The notes beneath the pieces are model-generated. The model did no database searches. It saw only the letters and a list, made by a program, of their open reading frames with translations, and had not been told where the DNA came from. 53,214 nt of DNA. It comes from Candidatus Latescibacterota bacterium. GTDB taxonomy: Bacteria > Latescibacterota > UBA2968 > UBA8231. A program made the translations under genes and the position numbers. Position 1 is the first letter of the stretch, and each line of letters begins with the position of its first letter. Of this stretch, positions 9,409-17,304 are shown one piece after another. The stretch spans positions 1-53,214 of the forward strand of contig SLHA01000074.1 of assembly GCA_007136405.1 (NCBI GenBank). The letters are read 5' to 3'.

Positions 9409-10506
9409 ATGACCGCTGAGGATCGCCGGCTCGATCTGCTATGGAAGGAGGACTGGGCAACCACACGCAGGCATCACGAGGACTGGTGGCGTCAGAAAGG
9501 ACTGGTGTTCTGGATCACCGCGCCACGAGACGAACCTGCGCTCGAGTTGCCCGAACCGCCACCCGCAGCCACCCTTCAGGAACGCTGGTACAGCCCGTCA
9601 TGGCGTCTGCGGCAGAACGAGTACCGGTTGTCCCGGCAGTTCTTCGGCGGCGATGCGTTCCCGCTGTTCTCCGCCACCAGCGCCGCGGGCGATCTGGGCA
9701 CCTATGTGGGATGCCCCCTGAACCTGTCGCCCCAGACCGTATGGTGTGATCCCTGCATCGGCGATCCGCCGGAAGCCCATCCGCCAATCCGCCTGGATAC
9801 GACCAGCTGGGCATTCCAGCAGCATCTGGCCATGGTGCAACTGGCCGTACGCGAGAGCCGGGGGCGCTGGCTGGTGACGATGCCGGATCTGGTCGAAAAC
9901 CTGGACATCCTCTCGGCCATGCGAGGCCCGCAGACTTTCCTGTTCGACCTGATGGATCGTCCGGCCTGGGTGGAAGCCAGGGTCGCCGAGATCAACAACG
10001 CCTTTTTCGCGGCATTCGACCAATTCTACGCCATCGTCCGCGACGGCTACGGCGGCAATGGGTTCTGTTTCAATGTCTGGGGCCCCGGCAAGACGGCCAA
10101 GGTCCAGTGCGATGCATGTGCCATGTTCGGGCCGGCCATGTTCCGGCGTTTCGTTACCCCGGCCCTCACGGAACAGTGTGCGTGGCTGGACTACTCGCTC
10201 TTCCACCTGGACGGCGAGGACTGCCTGGTCAACCTGGACGAGTTGCTGGCCATCGAGCCCTTGAATGCCATCGAATGGACGCCGCGCCGTCTCTCCGTGG
10301 GCGATACCGGCGGGCATGCGCGCCACTGGGACCTTTACCGCCGCATCCTGACGGCCGGAAAATCCGTACAGGCCATCAGCGTCCAGTACGATGAGGTGAT
10401 TCCGCTGCTGGACGCCTGTGGCGGCAAGGGCATGTTCGTCGTCACCAGCGCCCCCACGGAAACCGCGGCGCGCCGGCTGGCGGAACGAGTGGAAGAGTAC
10501 CGGTGA
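9409..10506 (+). CDS. Uroporphyrinogen decarboxylase-like (methyltransferase-type) protein
   Basis: This 365-residue TIM-barrel protein belongs to the URO-D superfamily, which includes MtaA/CmuA-type corrinoid:CoM methyltransferases. The recognisable part is the late barrel with HLDGEDCLVNLDELLAIEP followed by AIEWTP, typical of the uncharacterised URO-D-like proteins common in uncultured heterotrophs. The MtaA-type HxC zinc motif is not obvious: the equivalent reads HLDG, with a Cys four residues later (HLDGEDC). The ATG at 9409 follows GGAGG. No haem genes are nearby, so porphyrin synthesis is unlikely and a role in one-carbon or sugar metabolism is more plausible. A second, different member lies at 47511-48527. 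Confidence 0.7.
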   Translation: MTAEDRRLDLLWKEDWATTRRHHEDWWRQKGLVFWITAPRDEPALELPEPPPAATLQERWYSPSWRLRQNEYRLSRQFFGGDAFPLFSATSAAGDLGTYVGCPLNLSPQTVWCDPCIGDPPEAHPPIRLDTTSWAFQQHLAMVQLAVRESRGRWLVTMPDLVENLDILSAMRGPQTFLFDLMDRPAWVEARVAEINNAFFAAFDQFYAIVRDGYGGNGFCFNVWGPGKTAKVQCDACAMFGPAMFRRFVTPALTEQCAWLDYSLFHLDGEDCLVNLDELLAIEPLNAIEWTPRRLSVGDTGGHARHWDLYRRILTAGKSVQAISVQYDEVIPLLDACGGKGMFVVTSAPTETAARRLAERVEEYR

Positions 10507-10652
10507 AACGGGCGCTGGCGACCTGCTGGTCAGGCCGCAGCGCAGGGGCTGTGCGGGCAACAGAATGCCACCGCGGATCTTGATCCTGGCGGATCCCCAA
10601 TTAGGCGAATCCGCAACCGACAAGTGTCCACCCGTCACCCAACGGAGGTATC

Positions 10653-12494
10653 ATGAGCCCGATGTTCATGCGTCTGGTCGGCGTCAAGCCGGGGGTCTTC
10701 GCGATGGGTGAGACGGTATATCCAGAGCATCTCCGTAGCGGCGAAGTCCCCTGTCCCGGACCGCACTGGGACGAGGCTCCCGCGCACGGAGTGCGCATCA
10801 CCTATCCGTTTCTCATCGCTGCCGAGTTGGTGCGCAACGAGGATTTCGTTCGCTTCAAACCCGCCCACCGGCAGATAGTCCTGGACCGAGGCCTGGAATG
10901 GCGGTCACAGGATCCGGTTGAGTTCGTAACCTGGCATGATGCTGCCGCATATTGCGCCTGGTTGAGCGCCGACGCAGGCGCCCGCTATCGATTGCCGACC
11001 GAGGCGGAATGGGAGTACGTTGCCCGCCGGGCCGCGAAACTGAAACTGGGCTCGCTGCCGGGTGAAACCTGGGAATGGTGCGGCGACTGGTGGGCTCCGT
11101 ACCCGGCGGATCCGCAGACGGATCCGGTCGGTCCTGCCGCGGGGGAAGTGCGCATCATCCGCGGCGGCCGTCTGGCCAACCGGAGCGGCAGTGTCCCGGA
11201 GGACCGTCGACCCGGGCTCGGATTCCGCGTGGTCCAGGCACCGCTGCCGGCCACCCGCCCCTGGCCGTTGCCGGGACCGGCGGCCCCGTTCCTCCATGTG
11301 AACAGGACGACGAAATCCTGGACTCCTGCGGACAACGTCGGGGAGGGCGCTTTCTTCTCCGGCGGTGAGTTTTACATCGAGCCACCGGAGCGACCGCTGC
11401 AGTTGCCCTATTTTGGCCGCCATCACGTGCCCAGCCTGACATGGTGCGATAACGGTGATCTGCTGGCCACCGCCTTCACCGCGCCCTCCGACCGCAGCGA
11501 CCAGATGGCCATACTGCTCACCCGCCGGCGCGCGGCCAGCGGCCGCTGGGACCCGGCCGCGCGCTTCTTCATAGCGCCGGATCGCAACGTCACCAGCGCG
11601 GTGCTACACCACGCCGTGGACGGAGAAATCCATCACTACAACGGCCTGGGCGGCTTCGGCGACGCGCGCACCACCGCATTCACGTTGCTCAAGCGCACCA
11701 GCCGCGACCACGGCGCTTCGTGGAGCGCGCCACGTACCGTGCACGAATATCCGGCCCTTCCGGCCTCGCCGGAAACACGGTCCGGTGAACCGCGGTTGTG
11801 GCCCCACATGGACATCGTCGAGCTGGACGACGGCACGCTGATCCTGCCGTCGGATTCGGGGTCCGGACAGGATCAGGGGAGTGTGGGCAGCGTACTGTTC
11901 GAGAGCCGCGACGACGGCGAGTCCTGGTCGGAACGGACACGGTTCGGGTGGAATGCCGACGGATACGCCATACCGGGGCAGCAGGCCGGATGGATCGCCG
12001 GAATTCACGCGCCGGTCGTCGTGCTGGCGGACGGGCGCTGGCTGGCGCTGGGCCGCGGCAACAATATCGACGGCCATGCCCCGTGGAGCGAATCGTCTGA
12101 CCAGGGGAGGACGTGGACCTACCGCCGCAGCCCGTTCCCGCCGCTGCACAGCGGCCAGCGGCCGGTCATGCTGCGGTTGCACCAGGGCCCGATTCTGCTG
12201 GTTTCGCTGACGGGGCCGCCCGCCCGGGGAGCGGATCCCGTGCCCATCTCCATCACCGACGCGGCGGGCCGGACGCGACCGCGGCTGGGCACGTTCGCCG
12301 CGTTGTCTTACGACGAGGGGCTGACCTGGCCTCACGTCAAGCTGGTGCCGTGGAATCCGGCGCAACCCGACGAAGCCGATCTGCGCGGATATCTGTCTTG
12401 CCTGCAAACGCCGGACCATGCCATCCATCTGCTCAGCAGTCGACGATATTATCACTTCAACCTGGCGTGGCTGGAGGTTCCGCATCCCGCTTGA
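10653..12494 (+). CDS. FGE-like (SUMF1/EgtB) domain fused to a sialidase/BNR propeller
   Basis: The product is 613 residues in two parts. Residues 1 to about 195 form a formylglycine-generating-enzyme-like domain: CAWLSADAGARYRLPTEAEW, GETWEWCGDWW, then RGGRLANRSG and a closing GLGFRVV. The catalytic cysteine pair of aerobic FGE, expected near the RGG segment, is absent, so a binding role is more likely than sulfatase activation. From about residue 225 a six-bladed sialidase-type propeller follows, with Asp boxes at about 350 (SRDHGASW), 418 (SRDDGESW), 481 (SSDQGRTW) and 552 (SYDEGLTW). I see no signal peptide. The ATG follows GGAGG. It may bind or cleave sialic-acid-like or other sugars. 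Confidence 0.8.
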   Translation: MSPMFMRLVGVKPGVFAMGETVYPEHLRSGEVPCPGPHWDEAPAHGVRITYPFLIAAELVRNEDFVRFKPAHRQIVLDRGLEWRSQDPVEFVTWHDAAAYCAWLSADAGARYRLPTEAEWEYVARRAAKLKLGSLPGETWEWCGDWWAPYPADPQTDPVGPAAGEVRIIRGGRLANRSGSVPEDRRPGLGFRVVQAPLPATRPWPLPGPAAPFLHVNRTTKSWTPADNVGEGAFFSGGEFYIEPPERPLQLPYFGRHHVPSLTWCDNGDLLATAFTAPSDRSDQMAILLTRRRAASGRWDPAARFFIAPDRNVTSAVLHHAVDGEIHHYNGLGGFGDARTTAFTLLKRTSRDHGASWSAPRTVHEYPALPASPETRSGEPRLWPHMDIVELDDGTLILPSDSGSGQDQGSVGSVLFESRDDGESWSERTRFGWNADGYAIPGQQAGWIAGIHAPVVVLADGRWLALGRGNNIDGHAPWSESSDQGRTWTYRRSPFPPLHSGQRPVMLRLHQGPILLVSLTGPPARGADPVPISITDAAGRTRPRLGTFAALSYDEGLTWPHVKLVPWNPAQPDEADLRGYLSCLQTPDHAIHLLSSRRYYHFNLAWLEVPHPA

Positions 12495-12565
12495 ACGCTC
12501 GCCGGCGTGCACGAGCCGCGGGTCCGCTGTGCAGCAGCATGAAGCCGGCAGCGTGCGTTGCTCAC

Positions 12566-12607
12566 AAAAAAGGGGTGCGACGCAGTCATCGAACCACGTC
12601 GTACCCC
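12566..12607 (-). terminator. Rho-independent terminator of the secreted-protein gene
   Basis: Read on the minus strand, GGGGT and CGACG pair with CGTCG and ACCCC (11 positions, one mismatch) around a 14-base loop. The stem is followed after one base by six T. It sits about 48 bases after the stop of the minus-strand gene 12655-13482 and is the best intrinsic terminator I see in the window. Confidence 0.75.
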
Positions 12608-12654
12608 CTGAATACGCCACCCAGTTGCACCGCTGTGGCCGTATCCCAACGGTA

Positions 12655-13482
12655 TTACCGGATCGTGGACTTGATCGCGCCCCAGGAATCCGTCTGCACG
12701 GCGGTCGGAGACTCCGTCGGCGGTCCGGTCGGCGCCTCTATGGGCTCCAAGGTCACGGCTATGTTGGTATAATACAGCGTGGTCTTGCCCTCAAAGCCCG
12801 AATCCGTTCCGACGAAGATCCACAGATTGCCGTCTTCATCAGAGTCGACTTCCAGCGGGCGATCCAGATTGTCCAGCGTTTTCAAGGCATAACTGAAGTC
12901 GTCGTCCGGGCCTTGCTCCTTGGCCACGTCGCCGATGCGGATGGCATGCTCGCCGTCGTCGTTCTGCCAGCCTTTGTCGACGCTCAAGGTGTAGAACGGT
13001 GTACCAGCCAGATCGATCACGACCGGCACCGGCTCTTCCGGAGCGGCGCCCACTTTCACCCAGACGGCCTCTCCTGGAGGACCGCCCACACCAAAGGCGC
13101 CCGGAGGAGCATTGGTGGCAAACTCCACCATGAACCGGGCCTCGTATCTGGCGTTGGGCAGTATGCCGTCGCCAGGACCCAGATGGCGGTTGACATACAT
13201 GAACACATCGTCACTGCGGTTAATGCTGCTGAGCATCAACGCTTTACCCGGCACGCCCAGGTCTTCCGGGGTGTCGGCATGGGCGAATTCGAGCTGATAC
13301 ATGTCCTGCTCATAGTCGACGGGGAGGTCCGTAAAGTCGCCGGTCCAGTCCTCCGTGCCGTACTCAAAGGTGAACTCCCAGGACAGACTCTCCTGGCGCC
13401 CTTCCGGATCGCCCCCGCGTTCCCCGGCAAAAACGGATACACAGAACATCAGCGTGAACACTAAGACAAGACGCGCTACCAT
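12655..13482 (-). CDS. Secreted protein of unknown function
   Basis: The 275-residue product starts with a clear signal peptide: MVAR, a hydrophobic run LVLVFTLMFCVSV, then FAGE as the probable cleavage site. The mature part is acidic, rich in Asp, Glu and Gly, and resembles a beta-sandwich with no motif I know. It ends in a Pro/Thr-rich linker (PTGPPTESPT) and a short tail TDSWGAIKSTIR. The linker plus tail looks like a C-terminal sorting or anchoring element, though I cannot name it. I chose ATG 13482 because AAAAGGAGAG lies just upstream and the signal peptide begins there; the frame is open further 5-prime but reads unlike protein. It has its own terminator and a long structured leader. 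Confidence 0.75.
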   Translation of the reverse strand: MVARLVLVFTLMFCVSVFAGERGGDPEGRQESLSWEFTFEYGTEDWTGDFTDLPVDYEQDMYQLEFAHADTPEDLGVPGKALMLSSINRSDDVFMYVNRHLGPGDGILPNARYEARFMVEFATNAPPGAFGVGGPPGEAVWVKVGAAPEEPVPVVIDLAGTPFYTLSVDKGWQNDDGEHAIRIGDVAKEQGPDDDFSYALKTLDNLDRPLEVDSDEDGNLWIFVGTDSGFEGKTTLYYTNIAVTLEPIEAPTGPPTESPTAVQTDSWGAIKSTIR

Positions 13483-13538
13483 GATATGCTCTCCTTTTTT
13501 TGGATTGGAGTGTTGCGCCTGTGAACGTGTTGTCTGGT

Positions 13539-13588
13539 GCACGTCGCTCATGGCCATGGCGGCGACGCGCAGCCTCTCCGGAAAGGCT
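13539..13588 (-). promoter_or_regulatory. Structured 5-prime leader of the secreted-protein gene
   Basis: On the minus strand the leader holds two adjacent hairpins. The first is at 13588-13571 (AGCCT/AGGCT around TTCCGGAG). The second is at 13570-13539 (GCGCGTCGC pairing with GCGACGTGC, nine pairs with one G-U, around a 14-base loop). The ribosome site and start lie about 40-60 bases downstream. It could be a cis-regulatory RNA. It does not match the c-di-GMP-I consensus. The rest of the 561-base gap 13483-14043 shows no gene. Confidence 0.35.
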
Positions 13589-13684
13589 CGTGCTGTGCCT
13601 ATGCAACCTCTGTGCCAAGGGGACCGCAGTCGAAAAAAACGCTTACCTGGCGTGCCCACATAAGCCGCATACACGTCAAAATCT

Positions 13685-13713
13685 CATATAAAATCAACGC
13701 ATTATGGGGCCAA
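13685..13713 (-). promoter_or_regulatory. Possible sigma70 promoter of the secreted-protein gene
   Basis: On the minus strand TTGGCC and TATATG are separated by 17 bases. Transcription would start near 13678 and give a leader of about 195 nucleotides that includes the two hairpins. Each box matches four of six consensus bases, so this is a moderate call. Confidence 0.4.
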
Positions 13714-14043
13714 ACGCAGCCAGTTCGGATGATGCAGCGGCCCAGTCTGATGGTAACCGGACCGGGCATCAGATATCTGAGACCCCTGGAGTGTCATGTC
13801 AGGTATTCTGGCAGATGAGCCGGATTTCTGCTGCTGCGTCCATATCGAACCGGCAGGCTCGCCGCAGCCCTGGGCCCGCACACGAAACCGTCAACACCAT
13901 CTGGCGGCGCATGACCCGCGTGCGACAGATGCCCGCAGAACGAGAACGATAGCCGGCCCTGTTCCGGAACCATGCACCCGTCGCGGCGCCCCGCCATCCA
14001 TCGGAAAAACCCGGTTGCGCGTGGGAACGGCTTAACGGGGATC

Positions 14044-15402
14044 TCAGAGCCGGGTGCTTTTCCAGCGGCCGCGGTGGAAGGTGATCGTGATGGGGATGGC
14101 GCGAGTCAGGGCGCTGATGGCGATGGCCGCAGCGATACCGAAGAATCCCAGCTCGAAGACTACGGCGAGCCCATACCCGACCGCGATGATGACGAGCAGA
14201 TCGGAGAGACTGGCGTACAGGAATGGGCGCATGGGATCGCCGCCCCCGCGCAGCGACCCGCTCATGGCGAAAGCGAATGCCATGATCGGCTCGGTGAGTG
14301 CGATCGTCATGAAGAACGGTCGGCCGAGTGCGATCACCTCGGCATCGTCGGTGAAGAATCCCATGATCTGTTCGGGGAACACGAACATGAGAAGCGCAAC
14401 TCCGGTCATCAGCACAGTGGCCAGCCAGGCACTGGTCCAGCCACTGCGTTCGGCTGCGTCGGGATCACCGGCACCCAGATTCTGACCCACCCGGGACATG
14501 GCCGCGGCCATGAATGCCAGGCCGATGAACGTGGAGATCATCCGCACCTGCATGCCGACCGAATAGGCGGATATGATACGGGTTTGGTCGGGAAGCAAGG
14601 TGATGATGCGGATGGTCAGGAGACTCGATGCATTGCGCACGATACCCTGCAGCGAGCGTGGACCACCGAGGAACAGAATCGTTCGAATGAAAGCCAGCTC
14701 GATGGGAAAGATACCCGCGAACCTGGCCTGAAGCGGCAGTCGGGGCGTAGTCACGATCCAAAGGCCGGCGATACTGCCGATACCCCGCGCCATGACGGTA
14801 CCGAGAGCCGCTCCGGCCACACCGAACGCGGGTAGCGGACCGACCCCGAAGATGAACAGGTAATTCAGGATGATGTTGAGGCTGTTGACGGTGAGCAGCA
14901 GAGCGAGCGAGACCTTGGTGCGGCCGATACCGAGCAACAGGCCGGAGACACCGATGTTGGCCATGGTGCAGACGGAACCCAGAAACAGGATGCGCAGATA
15001 CCCGGTGCCCTCCTCGACCACGTCCGCGCCGGCGCCCAGCGCCACGAGCAGCGGCTGGCCGGCCAGCAGGCCGATCGGCGTCACGATCAGGACGGCGGTG
15101 AGAGCCATCAGCACCATGGTACGGGCGGCAATCAAGCTGACCCGGTCCTGCTCTCCAGCTCCGTAGGCATGGGCGATGATCACCGAGCTGCCACCGCTTA
15201 CCGCGATCATCAAGACCATGACGAACATCATGACCTGGCGCGCTGTGCCGACGGCCGCAATGGATGTGACGCCCAGGACACCGACCATTTTCAAGTCGAT
15301 GATACCGACCAGGACGTTCAGCAGGTTGGTCAGAATTAGTGGCCAGACGATGGCCCACAATTGGGCGGTCTCGCTGGCTCTGGCGGGATTCGTCGTTCGC
15401 AC
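14044..15402 (-). CDS. MATE family efflux transporter
   Basis: This is a 452-residue inner-membrane protein with about 12 hydrophobic helices and the two-fold repeat of the MATE family, which exports cationic or lipophilic compounds by Na+ or H+ antiport. The N-terminal segment WPLILTNLLNVLVGIIDLKM followed by VGVLG is characteristic: a first helix with a D..MVG motif. The second half has a related segment near IRTILFLGGPRSLQG. The frame opens with GTG at 15402, and its AAGGA is only a few bases away, so the start is slightly uncertain; a few residues either way would not change the call. Substrate unknown. It has no close partner gene. Confidence 0.9.
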   Translation of the reverse strand: MRTTNPARASETAQLWAIVWPLILTNLLNVLVGIIDLKMVGVLGVTSIAAVGTARQVMMFVMVLMIAVSGGSSVIIAHAYGAGEQDRVSLIAARTMVLMALTAVLIVTPIGLLAGQPLLVALGAGADVVEEGTGYLRILFLGSVCTMANIGVSGLLLGIGRTKVSLALLLTVNSLNIILNYLFIFGVGPLPAFGVAGAALGTVMARGIGSIAGLWIVTTPRLPLQARFAGIFPIELAFIRTILFLGGPRSLQGIVRNASSLLTIRIITLLPDQTRIISAYSVGMQVRMISTFIGLAFMAAAMSRVGQNLGAGDPDAAERSGWTSAWLATVLMTGVALLMFVFPEQIMGFFTDDAEVIALGRPFFMTIALTEPIMAFAFAMSGSLRGGGDPMRPFLYASLSDLLVIIAVGYGLAVVFELGFFGIAAAIAISALTRAIPITITFHRGRWKSTRL

Positions 15403-15837
15403 GGGTCCTTGTCTCGAATCATGGACCTAACGGGAATGGCTGTGGCTCCTCGCAGGCCCAGACGCCGCATGTTTTCCGGTCAAGGGGGACAATGTACCGG
15501 GGGTCCACTGCGCTCGCCAGGATAATGCTATCCAGCGGTGACGGTCTGACGCATGGCTTCCGGCCCGGACCTCATGTGAAACGTGCTGCCGGGGTCCGTC
15601 CACAAGGCGTGCACCGGGCTCAGCCTATCCTGCATCGCCTGCCGCCGGCCTTCGTCCACCGTGTCGCTGACGCCGCGGGTTTGCGGCACCTGGCACTGGC
15701 AATCTTGGTACCCCAACAGTGGGTTCCGAGAAAAGACACGGAATCGGCGTGGTCGTGCTGCGGCAGCGCACAAACGGAGCACTTACCAGGCGATTTCCCG
15801 CGATCTTGAACGGCATGCTGCACGCACGGCATGTCTC
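15403..15837. other. Gap with no recognisable gene
   Basis: This is upstream of the MATE gene on one side and the corrinoid-type methyltransferase promoter on the other. Short frames are open on both strands (for example 15528-15782 minus), but their translations match nothing I know and lack ribosome sites. I see no hairpin of note. Confidence 0.4.
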
Positions 15838-15866
15838 TTGACCACAGTGTCTCGCACCCCTATATT
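15838..15866 (+). promoter_or_regulatory. Sigma70-like promoter
   Basis: TTGACC and TATATT are separated by exactly 17 bases inside an AT-rich pocket. It points to the methyltransferase gene at 16078, with a leader of about 200 nucleotides. A second TTGACC at about 15992 has no matching -10. This is one of the three best promoter matches in the window. Confidence 0.65.
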
Positions 15867-16077
15867 ACAATTTTAGACAGTTCTTTCTATTTTTTCTTTC
15901 CTATACCCCATTGTCCGCTCCTCCCGTATGTGCGCGTCGCGTACGCTGCGAATGCGACTAGAATCCGGTATGCCCGCCCGGCGGGAATATTTTTGACCAC
16001 TGCTCTGATTGATAGTCCAACTTGCCCTTGGAACAGGCGGCAATCCGGCGTATCAAAAAACTCGACAAGGAGACATC

Positions 16078-17091
16078 ATGGCCACCAAAGGTTCATTTAT
16101 CATCGTTGGCGAAAACATCCACTGCACGCGGATCAGACTTGTCAAAGGCAAATTTGTCGAAACGACACCGGACGGATCCAGCGCTCTGCTCTTCAAGGAG
16201 GGAAAAACTACAGCACGTCTGCCCATACCTGCGTCCGTACTGGAGAGCGACAACTGGAAGAGCGGCAAGGTGCCCCATGTGGCGGTAGCGGTTCGACAGG
16301 GGCTGTACGGCACCGGGGACGACCAGGAAGCGGGAGAACACTACCTGCAGGCCATGGCTCGGGACCAGGAAGCCGCGGGCGCTTGGTTTCTGGATCTCAA
16401 CGTAGACGAATTCAGCACGGACCGGGAAGAGAAGGTCCGTGCGATGGAATGGGCCGCCGGTGTGGTCCAGCAGGCCTCCACCATTCCCCTGAGCATCGAC
16501 TCCTCGGATCAAGAGATCCTCGAGGCAGGTCTCAAGGCGTGTGATCCTGCCCGCGGTGCGCCCATGGTCAACTCCGTCTCGCTGGAGCGAACGGATCTGA
16601 TCCCCGTGGCGGCCAGGGCCAAGGCTTGCATCATTGCCGGTGCATCGGGGGCGGAGACGATGCCCGAGAGCGTTGACGACCGGCTGGACAACATGGCCGA
16701 GTTGATGGAGAAACTGCAGTCGGCCGGCTTCTCCACCGGGGAGATCTTTCTCGACCCGCTGGTCTATCCTGCGTCGGTGGACGTGCACAATGCGGTTATG
16801 TTGATCGATGCGATCAGGGCGCTCCGCGAGGCCTGGGGGCCGGATATCCACTTCGCTCCCGGCCTGAGCAACATTTCCTACGGGTTCCCCCGCCGTGCAG
16901 TGATCAACAAAGCCTTTGCCCGTCTCTGCCGGGATGCCGGCTGTGACGGCGGCATTGTGGATCCCATGCAGATCAACGACAGCATCTTGAATTCGATCGA
17001 CTTCGAGACGAAAGAGTATCGGCTCGCCCGGAATCTCCTGGAGGGGCGCGACGAGTTCGGCATGGAATTCATCTCCGCCATGCGGGGCTGA
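16078..17091 (+). CDS. Methyltetrahydrofolate:corrinoid-type methyltransferase (pterin-binding domain protein)
   Basis: This 337-residue TIM barrel belongs to the dihydropteroate-synthase/pterin-binding superfamily. Relatives (AcsE/MtgA and the MetH folate domain) move a methyl group between tetrahydrofolate and a corrinoid protein. The start reads VGENIH, as in these enzymes. LDLNVDEF, SIDSSDQEILEAGL, NSVSLE, IFLDPLVYPASVD and GLSNISYGFPRR follow; the last two are strong family signatures. ATG 16078 follows AAGGAGA. No corrinoid-binding protein or activase lies next to it, so the methyl partner must be elsewhere. The URO-D-like proteins in this window may belong to the same one-carbon branch; this is inference. 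Confidence 0.85.
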   Translation: MATKGSFIIVGENIHCTRIRLVKGKFVETTPDGSSALLFKEGKTTARLPIPASVLESDNWKSGKVPHVAVAVRQGLYGTGDDQEAGEHYLQAMARDQEAAGAWFLDLNVDEFSTDREEKVRAMEWAAGVVQQASTIPLSIDSSDQEILEAGLKACDPARGAPMVNSVSLERTDLIPVAARAKACIIAGASGAETMPESVDDRLDNMAELMEKLQSAGFSTGEIFLDPLVYPASVDVHNAVMLIDAIRALREAWGPDIHFAPGLSNISYGFPRRAVINKAFARLCRDAGCDGGIVDPMQINDSILNSIDFETKEYRLARNLLEGRDEFGMEFISAMRG

Positions 17092-17304
17092 GAGGGTCAG
17101 GGTTTGCGTGCACGTCGTCATCAACTCGATGACCCGTGCCATGGAAGAACGCGGAGCGAGTCCTCCCCAACACGACGAAGTGCTGCTGGTTCTCACGCTT
17201 GGCCCACGTACCACCATGGCGTTTCGACGCCTCCATACCGGACCTGCTCGAAGAGCCACTACCAGCCATGGGTCCGATAACTACCGTTTCTGAAGGATTT
17301 CCTC

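Noticed and set aside
10653-11240. True formylglycine-generating enzyme for the sulfatase
   Set aside because: The domain lacks the catalytic cysteine pair and is fused to a propeller, so activation of the sulfatase cannot be claimed.
13539-13680. Cyclic-di-GMP-I riboswitch in the leader of the secreted-protein gene
   Set aside because: A GCACAG-like string and hairpins are present, but the GGGCAAACC and GACGCAAAGCC core segments are missing.
15528-15782. Minus-strand 84-codon frame as a gene remnant
   Set aside because: The translation has a protein-like end but matches nothing I recognise, and no ribosome site or similar gene is nearby.
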